Notes: a model not told the origin generated them from the sequence alone. A stretch of DNA of 64,000 nucleotides from Undibacterium parvum (GCF_003955735.1 NZ_CP034464.1:372001-436000); one strand, 5' to 3'. Shown: positions 29,669-43,007, counted from the stretch's first letter. Numbers and translations are program-made.

Positions 29669-30127
29669 ATGCCCCTGCCCGATAACATAGACCAGTTCAA
29701 TCGCATCGTTCTGCATACCTTAGCGCGCCTGTACGCAGCCTTTCCGAAACCAACTGAACTTAATCTCGCAGAGATCGCCGCACTGGCAAATCCTGCGCAG
29801 ATCGCCAGTGAGCACAGCTTAGAATCACTCGAAGCTAGCTTTGAAGCGCTGAGCTTTCTGAAAGATGAGGGTCTGATCCGCTATTCGGATCACTACGCTG
29901 ACGGCCCCATCCTGTTTCAGACTCAGCTAAGCATGAAAGCGCTGACGGTGCTTGGCCAGATCAGAGATAATCCAGATCAACTGACTATGATTACACGCAT
30001 ACGCAGTGCCTTAGCGACCGGCGAGCACTCGCTCCAGAGCGAAGCAATCGCGCACATCGTCTTACAGTTATTTGCGCTGGCAATAGCCGCAACGCCAACA
30101 GGAAATTTACTCAATTCCAAACACTAA
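29669..30127 (+). CDS. Hypothetical protein (152 aa)
   Basis: Not recognised. The ATG at 29669 has a good ribosome site (AAGGAAG). The protein is acidic, soluble and mostly helical, with ALSFLKDEGLIRYSDHYADGPILFQTQLSMKALTVL in the middle, which reads like the helix-plus-wing part of a winged-helix fold, but I cannot assign a family. No signal peptide or membrane segment. It is followed 55 bases later by another unrecognised gene on the same strand, likely the same operon. Confidence 0.7.
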   Translation: MPLPDNIDQFNRIVLHTLARLYAAFPKPTELNLAEIAALANPAQIASEHSLESLEASFEALSFLKDEGLIRYSDHYADGPILFQTQLSMKALTVLGQIRDNPDQLTMITRIRSALATGEHSLQSEAIAHIVLQLFALAIAATPTGNLLNSKH

Positions 30128-30182
30128 TATTTACACGATTAAACGCAGCAAACTCAGAGGCTAGCCTTAAAAGGAAAACACC

Positions 30183-30635
30183 ATGCTACACGCCGACTTC
30201 CCTGTTGTTGAGGGCAACTACCAACTCACTCCCAATTGGGGGATTACGCTGCCGGGCAAATTCAATCGCCGCATAGAAGAAGGCGATCTGGTGCTTTGGA
30301 ATCCCCAGTTGACCATCTGGATCGCGATCTGGAATAACGACCATGCCCAAAGCCAAGAAGCGCGTCTTGAGAATATCAAAAAGGTGATGTCGAATGATGC
30401 CCACCAAGTCAGCACCAGCAGCAGTGAGGGCATGCTGCGCTTTAGCTATCGCCTGCACGAGAACATCAGCGAGCAAGATGGTATCGCTGAGGAGCCGGAA
30501 ACTGTCGCCGCTTTTCATTGCTTTGCATTAGGTGAACGCGGACAAGTCGAGATGGCGGTCTATCTCGATAGCGAAGCTGATGTAAAACAGGCCGAGGCGA
30601 TTTTACTGAGCCTGAAGGAAACCGTGACATCCTGA
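30183..30635 (+). CDS. Hypothetical protein (150 aa)
   Basis: Not recognised. The start has a strong ribosome site (AAAAGGAAAACACC before ATG). The sequence is soluble and mixed alpha/beta, with NYQLTPNWGITLPGKFNRR, TIWIAIWNNDHAQSQEARL and GEMRF-type alternating strands, ending VYLDSEADVKQAEAILLSLKET. The pattern of strands and a final helix resembles small immunity-like or stress proteins, but this is only an impression. It closes a two-gene unit and is followed by a bidirectional terminator. Confidence 0.7.
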   Translation: MLHADFPVVEGNYQLTPNWGITLPGKFNRRIEEGDLVLWNPQLTIWIAIWNNDHAQSQEARLENIKKVMSNDAHQVSTSSSEGMLRFSYRLHENISEQDGIAEEPETVAAFHCFALGERGQVEMAVYLDSEADVKQAEAILLSLKETVTS

Positions 30636-30660
30636 GTGATTTACTTCCCTGCCCAAACGT

Positions 30661-30687
30661 AAAAAAACCCGCTAAAGCGGGTTTTTT
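30661..30687. terminator. Bidirectional terminator between convergent genes
   Basis: AAAAAAACCCGC / GCGGGTTTTTT with a TAAA loop; it serves the plus-strand gene ending at 30635 and the minus-strand PEP-CTERM gene ending at 30703. Confidence 0.93.
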
Positions 30688-30702
30688 ATTGAGTGCAAAT
30701 TC

Positions 30703-31320
30703 TTACTTAGCGCCGCGCTTGCGTGCTGCTGCCAAACTTGCCAAACCTAGGCCCAACAAAACCAGGGAAGCTGGCTCAGGTACTTGTGAACCATTGTTCA
30801 CCGCATTGATTCTGGCTGAGAAATAAACAGTTTGGAAATCGTTACCAGTGTTACTGACATAGTTCCAGATCCAGGTTGGCGAATTTGTACCGTAGCCAGG
30901 ACGCATGCCCCATGGACCAACGCCATTATTGCCTTCGCCTACCGCAGCAGAAGTGGCATTGCCAAAACCAGTCGTGTTTTGCTTCCAGTCAGTTGGATTC
31001 GTCAACAGCAATTGGGTCGCATTATCGAAAGCAAAAGCATTGTCACTCAAGCTAAACATGCCCAGAAAGCCGCCAGGACCACCTTGATTGGTTGCCACCA
31101 TATGAATGTATTGTGTGGTGTTTGCTGCCAAAGTCGCACTCGAAGTGTAAGTCGTTGGCCAACTATTTCCTGAGCCCATCAAGCTGCCTAAAACTGCATC
31201 GCTAGTGGAAACATACAATCTAAACGTATTATCAACGTTAGTCGTGGCGGTCAGGACGGTTGCATTGGCAGAACTAAAACCGACGATACTTAACAACATG
31301 GAAGCGAGTAAATTTTTCAT
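30703..31320 (-). CDS. PEP-CTERM sorting-domain exported protein
   Basis: A 205-residue exported protein with a signal peptide (MKNLLASMLLSIVGFSSANA) and a C-terminal PEP-CTERM signal: VPEPASLVLLGLGLASLAAARKRGAK, i.e. the PEP box, a hydrophobic segment and a basic end. Such proteins are processed by exosortase (EpsH) and associated with exopolysaccharide-producing betaproteobacteria. The central region, rich in Asn, Thr and Ser with NTTQYIHMVATNQGG and TDWKQNTTGFGNA, is of unknown function. No exosortase gene is in this window. Confidence 0.88.
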   Translation of the reverse strand: MKNLLASMLLSIVGFSSANATVLTATTNVDNTFRLYVSTSDAVLGSLMGSGNSWPTTYTSSATLAANTTQYIHMVATNQGGPGGFLGMFSLSDNAFAFDNATQLLLTNPTDWKQNTTGFGNATSAAVGEGNNGVGPWGMRPGYGTNSPTWIWNYVSNTGNDFQTVYFSARINAVNNGSQVPEPASLVLLGLGLASLAAARKRGAK

Positions 31321-31537
31321 TATTTATAGAGTGAATTGAACATGGCAGACTAATAAGCAATATATATGCCTGGAATACATTTCCCTATAAAATCATTTAC
31401 TTAAGGGAATTTCAGTATCAACCCATTTGTGCAGTGTAAAATTTTCCGACACATTTTATTCTTTCTTTTACACCAAATCCAAACCGCACCTCAGCCAACA
31501 TCCACAGCGTGGCTAGCTGTAAAACTTGCGATAACAC

Positions 31538-32659
31538 CTAGGCCCATAGGCTAAACACCGCTAAATTTATCAGTGCCCCGCCTAGCATCAGCCACAAGAA
31601 TAACAATGCCCCCAACAACAGCGGCTTAATGCCCGCCTGTCGGATCACAGAGACCTGCGTCGTCAAACCTAAAGCGGCCATGGCCATTGCCATTAACAGG
31701 CCGTCAAAATTGATTAGCCAGTTGACGACTTCAGCAGATAGGCACGCCAGCGAATTGAGCGCGACCACCAGCATAAAGCCCAGAGTAAACCAAGGAAAGC
31801 TGATGCCGCTGAATGCCCCCTCAGCTGGTTGATTGCGCTCTTCAGCAACGCGCTTATCGCGCAGCAGATAAATCGATAACATTATCAAAAAAGGGGCCAG
31901 CATCATCACCCTGAGCATTTTGGCGATGACTGCGGTATTAGCAGCATCCTGGCTAACCGCGCGCCCCGCTGCCACGACTTGCGCCACCTCATGCAAGCTC
32001 GATCCTATATAAATACCGAAAACCTGCGGCGAAACAGTCAGCCATTGCCATTCTTGATTTAGCTGATACAGCAAGGGGTAAGCGAACATCGCGATACTGC
32101 CAAAGACCACCACCGTCGCCACCGCCACCGTAATTTTTTCCGACTTGGCCTGCAATACCGGCTCAGTCGCCATCACCGCAGCTGCACCGCAAATAGAACT
32201 ACCGGCGCCGATCAGGATAACCGTCTCACGATCAAGCTTGAACAGCTTCAAGCCTAGCAATAGCGCCAGCACAAAGGTAGAGCTGAGCATCAGGACGTCG
32301 ATCAACACGCCAGCGACACCGACCTGCGCCACGTCCTGAAACGTCAGACGCAAACCGTACAAGACGACCGCCAGCCGCAGTAAAGTTTGCTTAGAAAAAG
32401 CCACGCCAGCAGCACATGGTGTCGCTATGCGCGGAAACACTGTATTGCCGAAAAATATTCCTAGAAGTATCGCAATCGTTAGTGTGCTCAGCGCATGCTG
32501 CTGGAAGTAGGCAACTTGCCCCAAAGCGCTGGAAAACCAGGCAATAGCTGCACTCAATAGCGCGCCTGGTGCCACTTTGGATAGCCAGGAAGCCGGGCCA
32601 GCGACAAGCAGATTTACAGCACTGAAAACAGGGAATTTGGCAGTTAGGCTAGACATCAT
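31538..32659 (-). CDS. yeiH: YeiH-family putative sulfate exporter
   Basis: Inner-membrane protein of the conserved YeiH family (PF03601), 373 residues with about ten hydrophobic segments. Conserved pieces: GIFFGNTVFPR, GVAFSKQTLLRLAVVLYGLRLTFQDVAQVG, IGAGSSICGAAAVMA and GSSLHEVAQVVAAGRAVS. The family is annotated as sulfate exporter from context; transport has not been shown for this protein. It is divergent from a LysR regulator gene, the common yeiH/yeiE arrangement, with a palindrome between them at 32743-32765. Confidence 0.88.
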   Translation of the reverse strand: MMSSLTAKFPVFSAVNLLVAGPASWLSKVAPGALLSAAIAWFSSALGQVAYFQQHALSTLTIAILLGIFFGNTVFPRIATPCAAGVAFSKQTLLRLAVVLYGLRLTFQDVAQVGVAGVLIDVLMLSSTFVLALLLGLKLFKLDRETVILIGAGSSICGAAAVMATEPVLQAKSEKITVAVATVVVFGSIAMFAYPLLYQLNQEWQWLTVSPQVFGIYIGSSLHEVAQVVAAGRAVSQDAANTAVIAKMLRVMMLAPFLIMLSIYLLRDKRVAEERNQPAEGAFSGISFPWFTLGFMLVVALNSLACLSAEVVNWLINFDGLLMAMAMAALGLTTQVSVIRQAGIKPLLLGALLFLWLMLGGALINLAVFSLWA

Positions 32660-32742
32660 GTTCCTATCGATAACGGTACAAAACCGAATATAAGTAGTCT
32701 ACAGATGCCGATTGAAACTATAAAACGACTTGTTTATGTATA

Positions 32743-32765
32743 ATCAAGCTAAATTTCAGCTTGAT
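32743..32765. promoter_or_regulatory. Probable LysR operator between yeiH and its regulator
   Basis: Perfect inverted repeat ATCAAGCT-N7-AGCTTGAT centred in the 180-base divergent intergenic region. The spacing fits the LysR-type recognition site (T-N11-A contained within). Inferred to be the binding site of the adjacent regulator. Confidence 0.6.
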
Positions 32766-32839
32766 ACCAACTCAATTGCAGCTCAATATTTTCTAGGCCT
32801 TACTGCTTTTTCCTTAAACTTAATTGGAATATTTTTCAG

Positions 32840-33766
32840 ATGCGGCTAAGTCTTAGACAATTACAGATCTTCCTCGCCGTATGCGACCAGGGCAGTACTG
32901 CCGCCGCCGCTAACGTGGTGGCTTTGTCGCAATCGGCCACCAGTGCCGCCTTGAATGAACTAGAACACCTGCTAAGCACACAGCTATTCGACCGCGTCGG
33001 CAAACGCCTAATTCTCAATGATAATGGGCGCCTACTGTTACCGCAGGCGCGCCAATTAATCGATGACGCAGTCAACATAGAACGGCAATTCTCCGGTGAG
33101 AATGTAAGCCTAGCCATACAGCTGCGCTTAGCTGCCAGTACCACCATAGGCATCTACCATTTACCGCAACTACTTGCCGGATTTTCAGAGTTGACAGTGC
33201 AGGCTAATCCACGCGTCTTCATTGCCAACACCAGCGAAGTCGCCACGGCAGTGGCCAATTTTACGGCAGACCTGGGTTTCATCGAAGGCCCTTGCCAGCA
33301 GCCTGAGCTGATCGTGGAGCCCTGGATTAAAGATGAATTGATCATAGTTTGCGCTCCCTCGCATGCAGTACGGCTAAATAAAAATGCCACCACGAATCGC
33401 ACTCAGGATAGTGAACAACTTTCGCTATCCACCTTAAGCACATCGGCGTGGCTAATGCGTGAAGCCGGCTCGGGCACCCGCGCGGCAGTGGAACACGCCT
33501 TGCTACCCCACCTGCATAATTTGAACTGCGCGGCAGAACTAAGTAACTCTGAAGCAATTAAACATGCGGCGGCGGCTGGACTAGGATTGGCCTGCCTGTC
33601 ACGCGTGCTGGTGACCGACATGCTCGCGTTAGGCAGCCTGGTAGAACTGCACACAGCACTGCCGCCGCTGCAACGTCATTTCTATCTGATATACAGAAAG
33701 CACAAAATCATGTCATCGCGACTAGCGCACTTTATGCAGTTTTGCCGCGATTGGCACTTAAGCTAA
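32840..33766 (+). CDS. LysR-family transcriptional regulator divergent from yeiH
   Basis: 308 residues: an N-terminal winged helix-turn-helix (MRLSLRQLQIFLAVCDQGSTAAAANVVALSQSATSAALNELE) and a C-terminal periplasmic-binding-like effector domain (~90-300; DLGFIEGPCQQPELIVEPW, MREAGSGTRAAVEHAL, AAAGLGLACLSRVLV). The position opposite yeiH and the protein's character fit the YeiE/CysB-like branch, so it probably controls yeiH and possibly itself. The inducer is unknown. Confidence 0.92.
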   Translation: MRLSLRQLQIFLAVCDQGSTAAAANVVALSQSATSAALNELEHLLSTQLFDRVGKRLILNDNGRLLLPQARQLIDDAVNIERQFSGENVSLAIQLRLAASTTIGIYHLPQLLAGFSELTVQANPRVFIANTSEVATAVANFTADLGFIEGPCQQPELIVEPWIKDELIIVCAPSHAVRLNKNATTNRTQDSEQLSLSTLSTSAWLMREAGSGTRAAVEHALLPHLHNLNCAAELSNSEAIKHAAAAGLGLACLSRVLVTDMLALGSLVELHTALPPLQRHFYLIYRKHKIMSSRLAHFMQFCRDWHLS

Positions 33767-33777
33767 ATCCTCATTAG

Positions 33778-33858
33778 ATATACTCCCCCGATTTTTTAAG
33801 TAAATCAGCCGCTTGCCCGCGCAGTGTTTGTGGGTTTTAAATATACAGAGGGGAGTAT
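33778..33858. repeat. Dispersed ~82-bp inverted-repeat element, copy 2
   Basis: Starts ATATACTCCCCCG and ends GGGGAGTAT. The reverse complement matches the 7181-7264 copy in both termini, the central GCGGG and the GATTTAC block. Lies just after the LysR gene. The remaining bases up to the 5S terminator show no gene. Confidence 0.7.
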
Positions 33859-34040
33859 TTTTGAGGTGTGGCAGGTTGGTGAGTGCGTTTCAGGCGAAGC
33901 CTTGGGTTTAAAGAACTCTCGGGACATGCCTGAGGCCTAGAAGAAGGTGGTGCATGCGTCGCGTCCTCGCAGGGTGTCGGAACATGCAAGGTCAGTGCAG
34001 TGCGCTATGGGAGTTGTCTTCGAACGGATTGCGCAAAGCA

Positions 34041-34074
34041 AAAACCCCTCAACAGGTAGCTGTTGAGGGGTTTT
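34041..34074 (-). terminator. rrn operon terminator
   Basis: AAAACCCCTCAACAG / CTGTTGAGGGGTTTT hairpin with a GTAG loop, directly after 5S rRNA on the minus strand. Confidence 0.93.
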
Positions 34075-34083
34075 CTAATAAAA

Positions 34084-34197
34084 GCCTGACGATGACCTAC
34101 TTTCACACTGGTTGCAGCACTATCATTGGCGCGGAGTCGTTTCACGGTCCTGTTCGGGATGGGAAGGGGTGGTACCGACTTGCTATGGTCATCAGGC
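34084..34197 (-). rRNA. rrf: 5S ribosomal RNA
   Basis: The minus strand begins near GCCTGATGACCATAGCAAG and contains the conserved CCATCCCGAACAGGACCGTG-type loop and GAAAGTAGGTCATCGTCAGGC (ends pair to close helix I). About 114 nt; ends estimated to within a few bases. Last gene of the rrn operon. Confidence 0.95.
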
Positions 34198-34481
34198 ATA
34201 ACTTGTTGACTGATTGTGGTTCACGTTATTCTGTGAATCGCAAACAATCCAATTGGGAAGAAGTGTCGTAGGGCGGTTTGCACCACCAAGGCAAGCGAAC
34301 ATGGTTCACTTGTCCATCAATAATCTTTGTGCTGAGCGATTGACCATCGCTGCAGCGTGCCTGCATGTTGAGTGCAGGACTTAGGCGGTTGTGATTTGTA
34401 CCAAACTTCGTCGATTTCTCGACTACATAAGGCAAACACACAAACAATACTTGTCGTAAATCTATAACACTAAAGTTATAG

Positions 34482-37356
<2,875 letters not shown>

Positions 37357-37716
37357 CTATAACTTTAGATTCTGGCGTCTGATTGTTCACATCAAAGTAA
37401 AAATCTACTTTGATGTGGTGCTAGTTCAAAATCACTGGCAGAGCCAGATGATTTTTCCAGTAACACCTACGCTCAGGTTCATCACCAAAAAATCGCTATA
37501 GTTCTTATTACTATGAGTATTACTTTAGCGTTTGCCGTATCTCAAGATATTTGATTTTCTAAAACCCTGTATTGCTACAGTGCTTTTCAAACTCTTTTTA
37601 ATACATTTTATGTTTGTTTGATACAATCACAACCCTTCCATGAATTATCGTTAATAACTGTCGTTATTAATTTCCTTCACAGAAATAATTTTGATTATTT
37701 CTACTTTACTTCTTCT

Positions 37717-37732
37717 CAATTGTTAAAGAACG
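37717..37732 (-). promoter_or_regulatory. boxA antitermination site in the 16S-23S spacer
   Basis: Minus-strand CGTTCTTTAACAATTG, the rrn boxA motif, upstream of 23S. Together with the copy in the 16S leader it supports Nus-dependent antitermination. Confidence 0.75.
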
Positions 37733-37825
37733 GTCTTACTTGATACTTTGCTTTCGTTTCGAAAGAACAAATCTCAATAGCGCGCGCGCTACTCACATTT
37801 GTTTTTTCTTCCCACTCCATTTTAC

Positions 37826-37902
37826 TGGTAGGGCTGGTTGGACTCGAACCAACGACCCCCGCGTTATCAACACGGTGCTCTAACCAGCTGAGCTACAGCC
37901 CC
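37826..37902 (-). tRNA. tRNA-Ile (anticodon GAT)
   Basis: Minus-strand GGGGCTGTAGCTCAGCTGG start, anticodon arm CCGTG-TTGATAA-CGCGG, T arm GGTTCGAGTCC and encoded CCA; 77 nt. Standard spacer tRNA of the rrn operon. Confidence 0.97.
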
Positions 37903-37931
37903 ACTTATTTACGACTTCTTTACTACGTAAA

Positions 37932-38007
37932 TGGTGGAGGTTAACGGGATCGAACCGTTCACCCCCTGCTTGCAAAGCAGGTGCTCTACCAGATGAGCTA
38001 AACCCCC
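37932..38007 (-). tRNA. tRNA-Ala (anticodon TGC)
   Basis: Minus-strand GGGGGTTTAGCTCATCTGG start, anticodon loop TTTGCAA giving anticodon TGC, T arm GGTTCGATCCC, encoded CCA; 76 nt. On the transcript it precedes tRNA-Ile's neighbour side: order is 16S, tRNA-Ala, tRNA-Ile, 23S, i.e. Ala first as read on the minus strand. Confidence 0.97.
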
Positions 38008-38100
38008 AATTCGGGAACTCGGTACCGATGAATCGCTCCATCGCTACGTTCTTTATCATTAACAGTCAATAAGTGTGGACACTTAACTTGTAGCGCACTC

Positions 38101-39636
<1,536 letters not shown>

Positions 39637-39834
39637 AATCTCTGTTTTGTGTTCATTTCTGAACTCCGTTCTTGCGAACGGTGTCGCTCACTCAAATAAC
39701 TGACAGGCTACTTTTGAACTTGCGTTCTCAAGCATCCTATTTATTACTTTTGCGAACATTTGATATTTTTTAAGTTGAACTAACTACCGAAGTAATTAGC
39801 CGCGCTCTTTATCAAGTGCCCACATTTATTGACT

Positions 39835-39852
39835 GTTAATTGTTAAAGATCT
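39835..39852 (-). promoter_or_regulatory. boxA site in the rrn leader
   Basis: Minus-strand AGATCTTTAACAATTAAC, the leader boxA, just upstream of the 16S processing stem. Confidence 0.7.
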
Positions 39853-39954
39853 GTCTTCTGTTTTTTGGCGCGTCACTATCGATTCTCACCGACTGCAAAG
39901 CGTTTCTGCCAGATTGCTACAAAGCGTTTTGTTTGTAAGCAGCAGAGAGATGAG

Positions 39955-39983
39955 ATTATGCGGCATTTCCTTCTACTCGTCAA
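39955..39983 (-). promoter_or_regulatory. rrn operon promoter
   Basis: Minus strand: -35 TTGACG (39983-39978), 17-base spacer, -10 CATAAT (39960-39955), preceded by an A/T-rich stretch that could be an UP element. The leader between it and 16S is about 310 bases and contains boxA. Confidence 0.8.
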
Positions 39984-40372
39984 CCCCTTGTTTTATTAGC
40001 GCTTGAATTTGATTCACATCGTCACTCAAACCTAGGACTGCTTCGCTTGCCTTACTTTCTTCATTTCGCCCCGCTCTTCAGCGGGAGGCGAACTATAGCA
40101 AAGCTTGCGCTGGATTGGCAAGCTTTTGTTTTAACGATTATTTGCGGAGGGACTCAACTCATACGATACGAACTTAAATTTTTACTGGGATACACAAAGC
40201 AGTCTAAAAATACTAAGCAATGCCACCAATCTCGATAATAAGCCAATAAAGCACAGAATTCGACGTAGGACCTCTTGGAATGGTTTTATTCATAATTAGG
40301 TTTCCCAGCTAGAGACGCACCTCCGAAATCAGGGACACAGCGGATACATGGAATGTTTTTTAAGTCTAGACG

Positions 40373-40408
40373 AAAAAAAGGATTACAAGAATAACCTTGT
40401 AATCCTTT
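40373..40408 (-). terminator. Terminator following the tRNA-His-like sequence
   Basis: Minus-strand AAAGGATTACAAGG / TTGTAATCCTTT hairpin followed by a T run, 20 bases beyond the tRNA-like CCA end. Normal for a tRNA gene, so it is probably the original terminator of a tRNA-His locus. Confidence 0.85.
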
Positions 40409-40427
40409 GATTTTACAACGAATTCGG

Positions 40428-40506
40428 TGGGGTGGACGATGGGGCTCGAACCCACGACAACAGGAATCACAATCCGGAACTACACCACGCTCAAAGCCAC
40501 GTCCAG
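40428..40506 (-). pseudogene. tRNA-His-like remnant: intact 3' half, degraded 5' half
   Basis: On the minus strand the 3' 50 bases are clear tRNA-His: anticodon loop TTGTGAT (GTG), GTTGTCGTGGGTTCGAGCCCC T arm region, acceptor CGTCCAC, C73 and CCA. The 5' half should read GTGGACG-AT-AGCTCAGTTGG; instead it reads CTGGACGTGGCTTTGAGCG and cannot form a D arm. The anticodon stem has one C-T mismatch. It could be an att site left by integration into tRNA-His, or a decayed gene. The degraded side faces the accessory region, as expected for an attachment-site copy. Confidence 0.65.
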
Positions 40507-40745
40507 CTTCACTCTTATCCATCAAATTTCCAACAAAACAAAAGTTACCCACAACGAATTACTTAGCTCTCCGGATAGGTATTGGAAAGTTTTCAGTCAT
40601 TCTTTTATGTTTTTTAGAACGTTAACATGAGCTATCTCCAAGTAGTCCAAGTTTTTGTCCGCCCCCCCCCCCGATGGGCCAATATTCAGTCGACGCCAAC
40701 ACATTCCGTCTCAATTGTCGTTAAACATTACCGATGTATCTTTTC

Positions 40746-41504
40746 TTATTGAATCGTTACCGCACTCCGGTATTCAAACTCCACAAGCGTATCGTCAGGC
40801 CAGCTTCGATCATGTATCGGCGGCAGGTAAATATGACCATTCTCCTCTATCCATTTAGATGCCAGCATTTCGCGCCGTTGAGTAGATATCAGATACACAG
40901 CTGCAAGTGGAAGAAGCGAGATGTAGTCAACTTTAATCGCTGCGCTATTGCATGGACCACCGAAAGCGTTGATGGAATTGCGGAAGAAAGACCATAGTTC
41001 GGCCTGCTCTACCGCCCAGCGCACAGCGCATTCCAGACGCAGGTCCCCCAAGCGGCGTGTGCCTACAGGTATGCCGGGTGTATGGATGTCGGGCCGCCAG
41101 CTAAGCGTGTTACGCCTCTTACTTAACATGATCTCTGCGCCCTTTTCGGCAACCTCATCATTGCGCGGCAAAGCAAATGTCCCATTAGGGGCCACCGGCA
41201 CCATGATCCTAATATCATCCGTCTCGATCGTCATTTTGACGTCAGTTACAGTTACATTGTCGTAACGAGGGCGTAGTACAAAGAGCAAATCCGCCATTGG
41301 CGCCAGCTTGTGCTGCTCATCGAATACTTTTATGCCTGTCATGAATGCCTTATACGGCTTCCAATCAGGGTCTCTGGTGCTGGCTACAAAAACAGCTTGC
41401 ACCTCGGGCATGGGCTCCGCATCAACACTAGTTGGTGCGGGTTGTGCTGTTGCGCACGCAAGCATTTGCGTGGCAACAATTACTGCATAAATATAATATT
41501 TCAT
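40746..41504 (-). CDS. Secreted protein of unknown function, paralogue of the 23.9-kb gene
   Basis: 252 residues with an N-terminal export signal (MKYYIYAVIVATQMLACATA; the LAC could be a lipobox). The mature part shares, in order, DPDWKPYKAFMTGIKVF, KLAPMADLLFVLRPR, NGTFALPRN, RRLGDLRLECAVRWAV and AFGGPC with the protein at 23875-24756, so both belong to one uncharacterised family. Unlike its paralogue it lacks the repetitive linker. It is the first gene to the right of the tRNA-His remnant. Function unknown. Confidence 0.8.
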   Translation of the reverse strand: MKYYIYAVIVATQMLACATAQPAPTSVDAEPMPEVQAVFVASTRDPDWKPYKAFMTGIKVFDEQHKLAPMADLLFVLRPRYDNVTVTDVKMTIETDDIRIMVPVAPNGTFALPRNDEVAEKGAEIMLSKRRNTLSWRPDIHTPGIPVGTRRLGDLRLECAVRWAVEQAELWSFFRNSINAFGGPCNSAAIKVDYISLLPLAAVYLISTQRREMLASKWIEENGHIYLPPIHDRSWPDDTLVEFEYRSAVTIQ

Positions 41505-41975
41505 TTGTTCTAGCCAATTTTTTTATGTGGATTGGATCGCCTCCTAGAAAACAGAAACAGACCATTTGATCACCACGCTTTGGTTAAGTCGCCAGCTAGT
41601 GCGGTGCGAGTATTCCTGATGCGTTCCGAATACGAATACTTTTCGATCGACTTGATCGCGCAAGCCGCAGTTTCCGATAGTCGTCATTCGCTTCCAGGTT
41701 CGCAGCAACTTCTGCTTGATTCAACAAGATACCGGCCCTCGCCGTAAGCGCGATAGCTTGTGTAATAGCATTGTGTGCGCGGGCCAAACTTCCGACGTAG
41801 CCGATGCTGGGCGAATCATGCGCAGCTCTAACTTGCATCACGGGAGCGTCGCATGGTGACCGATTTATTAATCAAGCCGCCTCATAGAATTCAACAACTC
41901 TCTATCCCAAAATTCGATCTGTTGACTATTTTGTTCCTGGAAATCGTTTCATACAGCCGACCGACGTTAAGTAAA
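41505..41975. other. Intergenic region without a recognisable gene
   Basis: An 81-codon frame at 41596-41841 (minus; contains ARAHNAITQAIALTARAG and EANDDYRKLRLARS) could be a gene remnant because of its alanine-rich helical character, but it has no ribosome site and no family resemblance I can name. No repeat was seen. Confidence 0.4.
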
Positions 41976-42815
41976 TTAATTTCTCCGCTTAGCAATCCTT
42001 AATAGCCATAACGTTACGATCGTGAGTACAACCAACGTTACTAACGATCCTTCAATCCCATAAGCACCTCCACTTAGCCATTCAGGCCCAGAGAGTTTGC
42101 CTTGCAAAAAACCTTTGGCAGGATGACCATAAGTTGGAAGCGAAAACACGGCAACCGACATAAAATTCCAAGCAAAGTGGATACCAACGGCCAACCACAA
42201 GCGTCTCGTGACCATATAGGCGGCGCAAAACAGCAAGCCAGCTACCGCTGTGACGGCGATGGACAACAAAGTGATACCAGCGTTTGGAAAATGAGCCAAT
42301 GTAAATAGAACTACCGAAATTAGAAGAGCCGATAAGGTTCCTATTGACTTCTCAACAATGCGAAAAATAATTCCTCGAAACAAAATTTCTTCAAAAAATG
42401 CCACGAGGAGCATTTCGGAAAATGGTGATGCTAAGGTGATCCACTGATTCGTGCTGACAATCTGAAAGGCATCGGTTGCCATCAAAGTGCAGAGGACGAC
42501 CAAAATTGCTACGCTGCCTATTACAACACCAAAACCAAATTCATTTGCGGCACCGACGCGAGAAAACTCAACAACTTCGCGCTTCTCCACCTTATTTACA
42601 TACATCACGTAAGCTGCGATACACAACACAGCGCACACCATTTGCGGCCAGACTTGGCGCATTGACTTGTCCAATGCCTGCTGGACCAAGATCAATGTCA
42701 ACGCAACCGGTAATGCAACAAAAAGCGTTGCAATGAAGATTCGTGATATCGGGTGAGCAAAAAGCCGAGCACTACGTGAAAGTCCCTGAGAATATTGATT
42801 ATTTGAAGTTTTCAT
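41976..42815 (-). CDS. CPBP-family intramembrane metalloprotease
   Basis: Membrane protein of the CPBP/Abi (Rce1-like) family, 279 residues from the ATG at 42815 (a longer frame reaches 42896 but begins with a non-conserved stretch). About eight hydrophobic segments. The family motifs are present: FFEEILFRGIIFRIVE (EExxxR), FTLAHFPNAG (second motif His) and AVGIHFAWNF (third motif His). Members cleave or modify membrane-associated substrates or protect against bacteriocins; the substrate here is unknown. It sits alone between AT-rich gaps on the minus strand. Confidence 0.85.
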   Translation of the reverse strand: MKTSNNQYSQGLSRSARLFAHPISRIFIATLFVALPVALTLILVQQALDKSMRQVWPQMVCAVLCIAAYVMYVNKVEKREVVEFSRVGAANEFGFGVVIGSVAILVVLCTLMATDAFQIVSTNQWITLASPFSEMLLVAFFEEILFRGIIFRIVEKSIGTLSALLISVVLFTLAHFPNAGITLLSIAVTAVAGLLFCAAYMVTRRLWLAVGIHFAWNFMSVAVFSLPTYGHPAKGFLQGKLSGPEWLSGGAYGIEGSLVTLVVLTIVTLWLLRIAKRRN

Positions 42816-43007
42816 GATTTTTATGATGATTGATTTAATAAGAAAAGTAATCTGGAAAATTACTTCGTATTCCCGATTAGAGACAATAACGCGCATAAAC
42901 CGCGAAATAAATAATTATTTTTAGGTCAATATTACCTACCCGATGATAAATATCATTTCAAAAAACGTGAAGTTGAGGTTTTGTTCGTAAACAAGTGCCT
43001 ACAATGT

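Noticed and set aside
40407..40630. Short plus-strand frames with WGGRWGSNPRQ or MGLEPTTTGITIRN
   Set aside because: They are the well-known spurious translations of the strand opposite tRNA-His, here at 40428-40477.
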